This document shows positions 56,931 through 64,000 of a DNA stretch of 64,000 nt, piece after piece. The stretch is from positions 1 to 64,000 of the forward strand of contig JBBRCE010000013.1 in assembly GCA_038205115.1 (NCBI GenBank), read 5' to 3'. Origin of the DNA: JBBRCE01 sp038205115. Lineage in GTDB: Bacteria > Planctomycetota > Planctomycetia > Pirellulales > JBBRCE01. The translations under genes and the position numbers were made by a program. How positions within the stretch are numbered: the stretch's first letter is position 1; the number at the start of each line of letters is the position of its first letter. Under the pieces are notes generated by a model, which was not told the origin of the DNA, did no database searches, and worked only from the letters and a program-made list of their open reading frames with translations.

Positions 56931-57336
56931 CCGTACGCCGGTTGGAATGGCGGGCGGAAACGGTCGAGCGGTCGGAGTCTGACAATTGATGGAACTCCGC
57001 GAGTTCCGTCTCGAACTGTTCGCGCGTCAAAGCGCCGGATTCCACCAGCAGTTCGCCGATGGGCGTGACTTGCTGACGCTGCAGAATTAACAGAGCATTC
57101 AGCTCATCTTCCTCCAGAAATCCGAATTCCAAAGCCACTTGTCCGAAGAGTGTATTCGAACCGGCTTGTAAATTCAGAATTTGAAACACCTCGCGGACCG
57201 TCAGCATTCGATTGGCGATCGCCAACCGACCAATGGGCGTGCGACCTTTGACCTGATGAACCAATGCGTCGACAATCAATAGGTGCCGGCAATGACGATT
57301 TAACCAAATTTCGGCGCAACCGACGAAAGCTGCCAC
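56746..57336 (-). CDS. Protein with three tandem MshEN-like repeats
   Basis: About 196 residues from a GTG at 57336. Three similar units are visible: TPIGRLAIANRMLTVREVFQIL, TLFGQVALEFGFLEEDELNALLILQ and TPIGELLVESGALTREQFETEL. This is the pattern of the N-terminal domain of type II secretion/MSHA ATPases (MshEN), some of which bind cyclic di-GMP; here it stands alone without an ATPase. The last ~60 residues overlap the LRR gene antisense and are Arg/Ala-rich, so the true end is uncertain. It begins 4 bp after the HupE-like gene stop. Confidence 0.6.
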   Translation of the reverse strand: MAAFVGCAEIWLNRHCRHLLIVDALVHQVKGRTPIGRLAIANRMLTVREVFQILNLQAGSNTLFGQVALEFGFLEEDELNALLILQRQQVTPIGELLVESGALTREQFETELAEFHQLSDSDRSTVSARHSNRRTASEYAGAAAGWSGDSARHRLPAYFARTAIRVTGNLPALPDQNRLAARFAELRTSVAARPDV

Positions 57337-57340
57337 GTCG

Positions 57341-58603
57341 TCACGCGGGGGTAGGACCAGACGAATTGGCGAGCGCCATGACTAGGTAATAGACGCCGCC
57401 GAGGGCAATCGCGGCCGAACCGTACAGCACGATCCAACTTGGCCGCCGGTCGGCCGCTGAGTTCGGTAATCGCTTCCGCAGCAGGGTGAGCAGACCGAGT
57501 TGCGGCACAATCACTGCCTGATGACCGAATTCCACGCCTAGGCTGAAAGCCAGCAGCGCCGTCAGAAAGGTCGCCGCTGGAAGTTCGCTCATGGCCGCTT
57601 TTAGACCGCCGGCGTAGCCGAGCCCGTGGAACAGTCCAAAGCCAAACGCGACGGCCAATCGCCACCAGCCTTGACTGTGCCGCGGCCAAGCAATGTTTTG
57701 CAGCGCTACCAGCACAATACTGACGGCGATCATCGGTTCGACGATTCGCTCGCTCAGCGTCAGCACGTTAAGTGTGGAGAGCGCCAGCGTCATTGAGTGT
57801 GCGAGTGTGAACGCGGTCACAACTTTCAGCACGTCCCAAAAGCCTTTCGCGGCCAACACCAGCGCGGTCACGAACAGCAGATGATCGTAACCGTTGACGA
57901 TATGCTTAAAGCCCAGCCCGAGAAACGAAACGAACAGCGCCCAGCGACTCTCGGTGGGTTGGATTTTTCGGCCACTCGCATGCAATACTTCTGCCGACCA
58001 TTGAAATCGAAACGTCGCTGGCTTATCGCGTTGCAACAACGAAAGCCCCGCATCGCCGTCATCGTTCAATAGTCGCAACACGCACGGACAACTCCACTCG
58101 CCAAACTCGATCAAAAAATCTTGCCCAACGGTGACTTGGCGAGGCGCGGACGCAAGTTGATATTCGAAGCGATACGCCACTAATTCACTGCTGGCTTGCA
58201 AAGTCGCCTGATCCGCGGCGAGACCGTCCGCCCCTGGCGCGGTCACGAGATCTCCGGAAAGTTTTTGGCCATCGGCCGTGACGTGCAGATGCCGCTGCAC
58301 ATATTCGGCGTGGCGCCGCCTCAAGTCGTCGGGAACGACACCCCCCATGAAGCGCCGGCCAGCGTACTCCGTCAACTCCAGCTCCTCACGAGCCACGCGC
58401 ACATCAACGATCACGCGTTGGGGCGTGACGATCGTGTCGATGGCGTTTTCGATCAGCGGGTGCGCGGATGCCGCCGACGGACCAAGTACGAAAAACGCGG
58501 CGAGCAGCCGAATAAGCGCGCGCCCACGCCACAAGGCAGCAGTTGACCGCACGATAATCGGCGCGTGAGCGTTCAAAACGAGGGCATCACTGTGGTTGAA
58601 CAT
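57341..58603 (-). CDS. HupE/UreJ-like membrane protein with extracytoplasmic N-terminal domain
   Basis: A 420-residue protein. A signal peptide ends at SAASA, so the mature protein would begin with His (HPLIENAID). An extracytoplasmic beta-rich domain follows, up to about 215. Six or more helices of the HupE/UreJ fold then have the conserved GFKHIVNGYDHLLFVTALVL, FTLAHSMTLALSTL and GFGLFHGLGYAGGL His-bearing motifs. The family is linked to nickel or other metal transport, but this subgroup is uncharacterised. ATG at 58603 overlaps the YHYH gene stop by 17 bp, implying coupled expression. Confidence 0.82.
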   Translation of the reverse strand: MFNHSDALVLNAHAPIIVRSTAALWRGRALIRLLAAFFVLGPSAASAHPLIENAIDTIVTPQRVIVDVRVAREELELTEYAGRRFMGGVVPDDLRRRHAEYVQRHLHVTADGQKLSGDLVTAPGADGLAADQATLQASSELVAYRFEYQLASAPRQVTVGQDFLIEFGEWSCPCVLRLLNDDGDAGLSLLQRDKPATFRFQWSAEVLHASGRKIQPTESRWALFVSFLGLGFKHIVNGYDHLLFVTALVLAAKGFWDVLKVVTAFTLAHSMTLALSTLNVLTLSERIVEPMIAVSIVLVALQNIAWPRHSQGWWRLAVAFGFGLFHGLGYAGGLKAAMSELPAATFLTALLAFSLGVEFGHQAVIVPQLGLLTLLRKRLPNSAADRRPSWIVLYGSAAIALGGVYYLVMALANSSGPTPA

Positions 58604-59591
58604 TCGGCGCGGCGGGACGCGGTGGCGGACCGAAACCGGGCGGTCCACCCGGTCCACCGCCGGGTCCACCCGGTCTGCCCGGCGGACCGCCTGGACCACC
58701 GGCCCCGCCGCGACCTCCTGGACCACCAGCGGGCGGATGGCGTTCGAAACTCGCGTCGGGCGTGCCGTGGTAAAATCGCGGAATGAATGGAAATTCGTCC
58801 GTCAAACAGTAGCGGTACGTGCCGGAAGGAAATTCCGCAGTCGGTTCGCTGCGGCCATTGCAGGCATCCAAGTCGCCAGAGCCCTCAACAAATTCGTAGT
58901 CTGCGACAAAGGTTCCGTCGTAGTTTCCTTTTGGTCCGTCGGGCCGTACGCCTTTTTTCAGTTGATAGCTGGACTTAAGCGTTTTCAGTCCGCTTTTATC
59001 GTCCTTGGGATCGCGATGTCCGAGCGAGTTGTAAATCGGAAAGCCGTCGGCCGCCCAGCCAACCAGTGTCATCTTTTCTTTGCCCTCAGTCAGTTTTTCC
59101 AGCAGCAACTTAGGTATCCCGTGGTAGTGATAGGCGCCGTTGGGTTGCACGTGCGCGCGACTTTCGTCCACACCTAAGAAGCCATTGGTCGCCAGCGGTT
59201 CGTACTGCCAGCCCGAGTTGCGATCGCGGTTGAACCATTCAGCCGCGCCCGGATCGAAGACCACCCCGTTAACCGCAATGCCAAACGGCTGCATCCGCAG
59301 CGCCAGAGGTTTATCCGCCAGCTTGGGCTCGGTGGGCATCTTAAACTGGTACTTTTGCGGCGAAATCGTATTCGGATTGCTGCGGTTGGGGAACGCGCCC
59401 ACCGCGTGATCCGGGATGCCATTGGCGCGAATTGTCCGCACGCCGTCTTCAACGGTGATGGCGACTTCGCTTTTGAATTTGGGCTGCTCGTTGCTTTTGA
59501 CCGGCTCGGTGGCGCGTGCGGCGGTCGAAAATGTGAGCGTTAGCACCGCTGCCAAAAAAACGCTGGCGACGCTGGAAAAATGAAATCTCAT
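58587..59591 (-). CDS. Exported YHYH-domain protein
   Basis: A 334-residue protein with a signal peptide (VFLAAVLTLTFSTAARA/TE). The YHYH signature lies in VQPNGAYHYHGIPKLLLEKL, followed by VGWAADGFPIYNSLGH and SGTYRYCLTDEFPFIPRFYHG. The C-terminal ~55 residues are Gly/Pro-rich and disordered (GGPGGRGGAGGPGGPPG). The family's role is unknown; its His cluster suggests metal binding. It overlaps the HupE-like gene by 17 bp. Confidence 0.88.
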   Translation of the reverse strand: MRFHFSSVASVFLAAVLTLTFSTAARATEPVKSNEQPKFKSEVAITVEDGVRTIRANGIPDHAVGAFPNRSNPNTISPQKYQFKMPTEPKLADKPLALRMQPFGIAVNGVVFDPGAAEWFNRDRNSGWQYEPLATNGFLGVDESRAHVQPNGAYHYHGIPKLLLEKLTEGKEKMTLVGWAADGFPIYNSLGHRDPKDDKSGLKTLKSSYQLKKGVRPDGPKGNYDGTFVADYEFVEGSGDLDACNGRSEPTAEFPSGTYRYCLTDEFPFIPRFYHGTPDASFERHPPAGGPGGRGGAGGPGGPPGRPGGPGGGPGGPPGFGPPPRPAAPNVQPQ

Positions 59592-59723
59592 GCTCGAACC
59601 GTTTCCGGCCTCTTTGCCGAGGCGCTCTGACAGGACTGCAGGTTCATCACCAGCAGCAGATATTAATTGATCGACCTTAAGTTAACATGAAAATTCGCCG
59701 CTGATCCGCAGGCCGCCCGAAAA

Positions 59724-60353
59724 TCAACTCCAGAATCGCCACCAACGCCGGGCGCGTTTCGGCTGAGCCGAAACGAGAATCGTTTTTTTCCCGCGGGAAT
59801 CGATCGTGTCCTGCAAATTGGCGCGGGCGAGCTTGGCGCAACTGATGTTTGCAGCGGTCAGATTGGCCGCCGAAAGATTCGCGCCGGTCAGATTGGCACC
59901 AGTCAAATCGGCAGCGCGCAAGTCGCAGCCCGCGAGGTTGGCATTGCTGAAATTCGCGCGCAGATCGGCCATGCTGAGATCCGCGCCGCGGAGGTCGGCG
60001 TCTGTCAGATTGGCGCCAGTCAGTTGTACGTAGCGCAGGTGCGATTTTGCCAATCGAGCACCGGTCAAATTAGCGCCAATCATCCGCGCCTCGGCCAAGT
60101 CAGCGCCCATCAGATCGGCCCGCTCGACCTGCGCGCTATTCAGCAGCGCGTTTTTCAAATTGGCGCCTGCCAGGTTCGTGCCGCGCAAATCGGCTTCTCG
60201 CAAATCGCAATTGGAGAGATCCGCGTCATGCAAATCGGCATTTGCCAATTGAGCGGCGTGCAATCGCGAACCGCTCAAATTTGCACCGACCAGCGTCGTG
60301 GCGTTCACAGCCAGTAACGTCAGGCCGGTGTCTTTGTGTTTGATCTCGATCAC
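59724..60353 (-). CDS. Pentapeptide-repeat protein
   Basis: The 209-residue product consists mostly of A(D/N)LxX repeats from residue ~15 to ~190 (ANADLHDADLSNCDLREADL, GANLTDADLRGADL), which fold as a right-handed quadrilateral beta-helix. The end is basic (AQPKRARRWWRFWS). No signal peptide. Some relatives mimic DNA and protect gyrase, but nothing here shows that. Confidence 0.93.
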   Translation of the reverse strand: MIEIKHKDTGLTLLAVNATTLVGANLSGSRLHAAQLANADLHDADLSNCDLREADLRGTNLAGANLKNALLNSAQVERADLMGADLAEARMIGANLTGARLAKSHLRYVQLTGANLTDADLRGADLSMADLRANFSNANLAGCDLRAADLTGANLTGANLSAANLTAANISCAKLARANLQDTIDSRGKKTILVSAQPKRARRWWRFWS

Positions 60354-60559
60354 TCACACACCTGGTGTTTGGCACGATCAACAAACGTTTGGTGATTTTC
60401 GATCATCAATACAAGTTCCGTTTGCTATCCAACAGCCGCTGCTCGAAGGGTGAGTTTGGGTCGGATCGAATTATACCGATCCGTTCGCCGCACAGCGACC
60501 CTGGCTCGCATGCGGCGCGTCATCGCTGCGGTGGAAGCGCGTGGCGAAGAGGCGCGCAA

Positions 60560-61024
60560 TCAGTGCGCGCTATGTAAGCGTTTACGCCAACGGAAACTCA
60601 ACCATCCGCAGGCAGAGGCGGACCCGCCAAGCAGCAACATCAGGCAGCCACACCAGGCAGTTGACCAGTGGCGGTACGCCTCCAGCCCCAGTGCCAGCGG
60701 CCGATCGGCGGGCGTCGCCAACGAAATCGCTAATCCCATGCCATCGAAGGCCGCGCCCACCGCGAAGGCAATCATCACAACCCACAGCGAACTCCAGTCT
60801 GGCACCGTCAGCATCCAGAGCACGAAGGCAACTTGCATCACGGTGAGCAGCAGCAGTAGCCGCGCCCAATTGGGCGCCGCCGTCAAATTCAAGTGCGGTA
60901 GCGCTGGCGAGGCGGAAATGAGGCAGACCACAAGCAATGCTGCCGCCAAACGTAATGTCGCCTGCCGCTCCGACGCGGTGGCGTAATGAATGCGGCCGTT
61001 GGTGTTTAGCAGGCGAGCGAGCAT
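60560..61024 (-). CDS. Small membrane protein downstream of hpnE
   Basis: A 154-residue protein with four hydrophobic segments: LRLAAALLVVCLISASPALP, LLLLLTVMQVAFVLWML, SLWVVMIAFAVGAAFDGMGLAI and WCGCLMLLLGGSASACGWL. No known family recognised. It starts 5 bp after the hpnE stop on the same strand, so it is part of the squalene operon. Confidence 0.7.
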   Translation of the reverse strand: MLARLLNTNGRIHYATASERQATLRLAAALLVVCLISASPALPHLNLTAAPNWARLLLLLTVMQVAFVLWMLTVPDWSSLWVVMIAFAVGAAFDGMGLAISLATPADRPLALGLEAYRHWSTAWCGCLMLLLGGSASACGWLSFRWRKRLHSAH

Positions 61025-61028
61025 GAAA

Positions 61029-62489
61029 CTATTTAGAGTTTTTCGAATTGCCGACCAACCAGCGCACCAGCGCGTTGCGCGGCAGATCGTCGCAAACAAC
61101 TGCTTTCGGTTGGCCTAAATCACTTAACAGCGCTTCGGCGGCCAGGTATCCACTCCGTACCGCGCCCTCCATGGTAGCTGGCCAACCGGTAACAGTGAAA
61201 TCGCCAGCCAGGTAAAGTCCGGCGACATGCGACTGTTGCCGCGGACGTATTGCCTCCAAACCGGGCGTCACGGAAAACACCGCCGCTGCCTCGGTCACTA
61301 GGCGAAAGTTAAGCAACCGCGCCTCACGCCCCGCCGGAAACACCGCGGACAATTCACGGCACACACGCTCGACAAGTTCCACTCGATCGACACCGGCCAA
61401 CTCGCGCGACGCGCTGATGACAACTTGATAATAAAATCCGCCTCCGGCTTGACTCTCGCCGGCAGCGAGCCCATCGCTGCGATTGAACAGCCATTGCGCC
61501 AGCGTGCCCACCATGACGGCATGCGGCAGGGCAGTAATCGGGCGGTCGAACCACAAGTGCAGGCCGCTAATTGGTGCCGCTTCGATTTGCGACAACCGCG
61601 CCAATTCTGGACATTGGCCAAGTAGCGACTCGCTCAACAACTCGCCGACGCGACGCCAAGGCACGGCCAGAATAACGCCATCGAGCGGCTGCGTTGTTCC
61701 GGCCGCCGTTTGCAGCGCAAAGGCCGGCTTCGCCGCTCCGAGTTCGATTTCGCGTATCTGTTGAATTGGCGTTGAGAGTTCGAGTTGTACGCGGTGCGCC
61801 GCAAACCACAATTCCATTTGTCGGCCAAACAGATCGGACAACGGCTTGGTCGGAACCAGCACTTCGTACGCCTGGCGGTGTGCCAGAAAGGCGTCGACAA
61901 ACACTTTTCGCGCCGCCGGCAGCGAAGCCCGTTCGACCGTTTCGCCCAAAGCGCTCACCAGCACGGGTGACCAGAAGCGCTCGACGGCTCGCGGCGTTTG
62001 TCGTTGCTGGCGAAGCCATTGTCCGATTGTCGGTTGGCCCGGCAAGTCGTCGCACGATTGCCGTGCGAGTCGCAGGAGTGCCACAGCGATCCAAAATTTT
62101 TCCAACGCGTTGAGGTAACTGAGCCGAAGCAAACTGGGGGCTAGATGGAAAGGCGCTGGCAACCAGCCAGCAGCTTGCAGATCGCTACGCCGGCCATCGG
62201 CGTCAAAAAAGTGCAAAACGCGATCGCGGCGAAAATCCGCGGACAAACCGGTGCGCGCGCAGAAATCGCTGAGGTTCGTGCAGCAGCCCATGCTCACATG
62301 TTGGCAATGGTCGATGAGTTCGCCGCTGGCCGGGTCGCGAAACGAGGCCGCGCGCCCGCCAAGCGCGCGACGCGATTCATACAACTGGATGGAGCATCCG
62401 GCATCGCTGAGCGCCACGGCAGCAGCCATGCCGGCCAGTCCGCCGCCGATTATGGCAATTCGCGGGGCAACCATTTGCGGCCCGCTCAT
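61029..62489 (-). CDS. hpnE: Hydroxysqualene dehydroxylase HpnE
   Basis: An FAD-dependent enzyme that reduces hydroxysqualene to squalene, the third step of the HpnCDE route. The 486-residue product has the FAD-binding start RIAIIGGGLAGMAAAVALSDAG, ESRRALGGRAASF, DHCQHVSMGCCTNL and the C-terminal LAGDFTVTGWPATMEGAVRSGYLAAE of the amine-oxidase/phytoene desaturase fold. ATG at 62489 overlaps the hpnD stop by 4 bp. Confidence 0.95.
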   Translation of the reverse strand: MSGPQMVAPRIAIIGGGLAGMAAAVALSDAGCSIQLYESRRALGGRAASFRDPASGELIDHCQHVSMGCCTNLSDFCARTGLSADFRRDRVLHFFDADGRRSDLQAAGWLPAPFHLAPSLLRLSYLNALEKFWIAVALLRLARQSCDDLPGQPTIGQWLRQQRQTPRAVERFWSPVLVSALGETVERASLPAARKVFVDAFLAHRQAYEVLVPTKPLSDLFGRQMELWFAAHRVQLELSTPIQQIREIELGAAKPAFALQTAAGTTQPLDGVILAVPWRRVGELLSESLLGQCPELARLSQIEAAPISGLHLWFDRPITALPHAVMVGTLAQWLFNRSDGLAAGESQAGGGFYYQVVISASRELAGVDRVELVERVCRELSAVFPAGREARLLNFRLVTEAAAVFSVTPGLEAIRPRQQSHVAGLYLAGDFTVTGWPATMEGAVRSGYLAAEALLSDLGQPKAVVCDDLPRNALVRWLVGNSKNSK

Positions 62490-63439
62490 CGCGCCGCCGT
62501 CCGAAAAATCAGCGGTTTGAGCGGCCTGGCGGGTCGTACCAGCGACTGCGCGGCCAGTAGCGCCTTTTGCCAACGATTGAGCCGCACGCGATGCGTAAAT
62601 ACATCGCCGCGATGCCAGACAATTTCTTGCAGCAGGCGATGATAGACGGCGTTCATCGCGGAAAAAATTCGACGGCCGTCCGCGTGTAAAAAACGATTGA
62701 GTTGCTGCCCTGCCGCGTAGAACTCGCTGGCGCGTTGAATTTGAAAGTCGATCAAGCGTACGAATCGCGAATCGTACACGGCATTGGCCAGGTCGCGCTC
62801 CGAGTAGTCGAACCGTCGCAAGTCTTCCTGTGGCAGATAAACGCGGTGATTGTCGACGTCCTGCTTGAGATCACGAAGGATGTTGGTGAGTTGAAAAGCG
62901 ATGCCTGCCGCTTGGGCCGGCTCAAGCGCGGCCGGATCACGAAATCCCCAGATGTGAATGCACGACAGTCCGACAACCGAGGCCACCTGATAGCAATACT
63001 GACGCAAGTCGGCAAACGTCTCGAAGCGCGCACCGGTCAGATCGCGCTCGGCGCCATCAATGGCGGCGTGCAAGTATTCTCGCGGAATTTCGAATCGCTT
63101 CACGGTGTCGGCCAGCGCCGGCAACGTCGCATCATCGGCTCGGCCAGAAAACGCGTCGTCCAACTGCAAACGAAGTTGCTGCAATTTCAACCGGCGTGGC
63201 TGCGCATCGGGCGTGCCACTGGCCGCGCCGCCGGTCGCGCCACCAGTGGCAGAGTTTGCGATGCCGATTACCAGGGGCTCGTCCGCCAGATCATCCACCC
63301 GCCGCAAAAACGCGTACAGCGCGCACATTGCCCGGCGTTTTTCGCGGTTGAGCAAGTAGAACGTAAAGTAGAAGTTCGACTTCGCGCGCCGGGCAATTCG
63401 CTGGCACTGATCGTAACTGGCGGCAATCGCGTCTGGCAT
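62486..63439 (-). CDS. hpnD: Presqualene diphosphate synthase HpnD
   Basis: Condenses two farnesyl diphosphates into presqualene diphosphate. The 317-residue product has both aspartate-rich motifs: LRRVDDLADE and LTNILRDLKQDVDNHRVYLP. FTFYLLNREKRRAMCALYAF and YCYQVASVVGLSCIHIWGF complete the trans-isoprenyl synthase pattern. ATG at 63439 overlaps the hpnC stop (TAATG), so translation is coupled. A ~15-residue Gly/Ala-rich insert (SATGGATGGAASG) is unusual. Confidence 0.95.
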   Translation of the reverse strand: MPDAIAASYDQCQRIARRAKSNFYFTFYLLNREKRRAMCALYAFLRRVDDLADEPLVIGIANSATGGATGGAASGTPDAQPRRLKLQQLRLQLDDAFSGRADDATLPALADTVKRFEIPREYLHAAIDGAERDLTGARFETFADLRQYCYQVASVVGLSCIHIWGFRDPAALEPAQAAGIAFQLTNILRDLKQDVDNHRVYLPQEDLRRFDYSERDLANAVYDSRFVRLIDFQIQRASEFYAAGQQLNRFLHADGRRIFSAMNAVYHRLLQEIVWHRGDVFTHRVRLNRWQKALLAAQSLVRPARPLKPLIFRTAAR

Positions 63440-64000
63440 TAACGGTCTCCGCGATGCGAACGGACCCAACAGCGCATGGCCAGCCGAAGCTTCTCGCGTT
63501 TGGAAATTTCGGGCCGTTGCTGCCAAACGTCAAACCCCACGGCGCGAATTCGCCGCAAAATGGCCAGTCCGCCTTCAATGAACAGCGAAATATCCAGTCG
63601 CAACGACCGCGGAACCAGGCCGGCCAGCGGGCGCCCCAAAATCAAAAGCGCCTCGGCATCCACGGTGCGCTCGGCCAGGAGCGCGCGGAAGCCCGGCGTA
63701 AATCGGCCTGCGGCAAAATCGTCTTCACTGTATTCAACCCGCTGGCAATCGGCCTGCGGCAAGTAAATTCTTCCGCGCCGGTAATCGCCAGCAACGTCCT
63801 GCCAAAAATTCGCCAGTTGCAGCCCTGTGCAAATTCGATCCGAAAGCGCCACGGTTTCCGGCCGGTGGCAACGCCCCAGATAAAGCACCAGACGGCCCAC
63901 CGGGTTGGCCGAATTGCGGCAGTAGCCTAGCAGATCGTCCCAGGTTTCGTATCGCGTCACAGATTGATCCAGGCGAAACGCGGTTAACAGGTCCGCAAAC
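63439..64000 (-). CDS. hpnC: Hydroxysqualene synthase HpnC (5' end outside the window)
   Basis: Converts presqualene diphosphate to hydroxysqualene. The visible part (~186 residues) has LQLANFWQDVAGDYRRGRIYLPQADC, with the second D-x-x-x-D motif, and the TRYETWDDLLGYCRNSANPVGRLVL block. The frame stays open to base 64000 (FADLLTAFRLDQSVTRYETW), so the start lies beyond the right edge. First gene seen of hpnC-hpnD-hpnE. Confidence 0.93.
   Translation of the reverse strand, partial: FADLLTAFRLDQSVTRYETWDDLLGYCRNSANPVGRLVLYLGRCHRPETVALSDRICTGLQLANFWQDVAGDYRRGRIYLPQADCQRVEYSEDDFAAGRFTPGFRALLAERTVDAEALLILGRPLAGLVPRSLRLDISLFIEGGLAILRRIRAVGFDVWQQRPEISKREKLRLAMRCWVRSHRGDR

Overview
The window looks like chromosomal DNA of a planctomycete (Pirellulales-like). 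The evidence is a high-GC coding style plus protein families that are hallmarks of that phylum: DUF1501, DUF1800 and DUF1559 proteins, a very large PVC-type protein with a C-terminal CxxCH haem motif, a pseudokinase with a large extracytoplasmic part, a Gly-rich Rho, and an HpnCDE squalene module. There is one tRNA (His) and no rRNA, CRISPR array or full-length IS. The taxonomic call is inference from gene content.

Layout. 1-1235: the end of a plus-strand gene, then a minus-strand gene of unknown function. That gene is interrupted by a 100-bp element with 23-bp terminal inverted repeats and a TAA duplication; removing the element in silico restores a 205-codon reading frame exactly. 1236-6611 (minus): envelope/lipid-linked cluster (prenyltransferase-repeat protein, DUF362 protein, YfhO-like membrane protein, GT2). 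6836-8557: GT39-like glycosyltransferase. 8793-18936 (plus): a Tad/Flp pilus locus headed by a class I cyclic-di-GMP (GEMM) riboswitch, two near-identical Flp pilins closed by a strong intrinsic terminator, then cpaA, cpaB, cpaC, cpaE, cpaF, tadB and tadC. 19040-25815: SpoU methyltransferase, thioredoxin, YgfZ, an HD-GYP phosphodiesterase, M50 protease, Nudix hydrolase and an orphan Flp-like pilin. 25958-34329: pseudokinase, membrane protein, RmlD-like reductase, a frameshifted gene, GNAT, tRNA-His, a second HD-GYP protein and a thioredoxin/YHS protein. 34330-36763: rho with its own promoter and a ~740-nt leader containing a candidate attenuator. 36828-50466: alcohol dehydrogenase, DUF1501/DUF1800 pair, DUF1559 prepilin-like protein, cardiolipin synthase, second DUF1501, PVC-type cytochrome. 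50584-53657: glycine cleavage genes gcvT-gcvH-gcvPA, without gcvPB. 53745-60353: LplT-like transporter, LRR lipoprotein, MshEN-like repeat protein, HupE-like and YHYH proteins, pentapeptide protein. 60560-64000: hpnC-hpnD-hpnE squalene module plus a small membrane protein.

How it fits together. The clearest regulatory theme is cyclic di-GMP: a riboswitch reads it in the leader of the Flp pilins, and two HD-GYP proteins in the same window could hydrolyse it. No GGDEF synthase is seen here. A second theme is envelope and isoprenoid work: squalene synthesis at one end, and prenyltransferase-repeat, YfhO and glycosyltransferase genes at the other. The two most unusual items are the element-disrupted gene at 116-836 and the riboswitch-headed Tad pilus.
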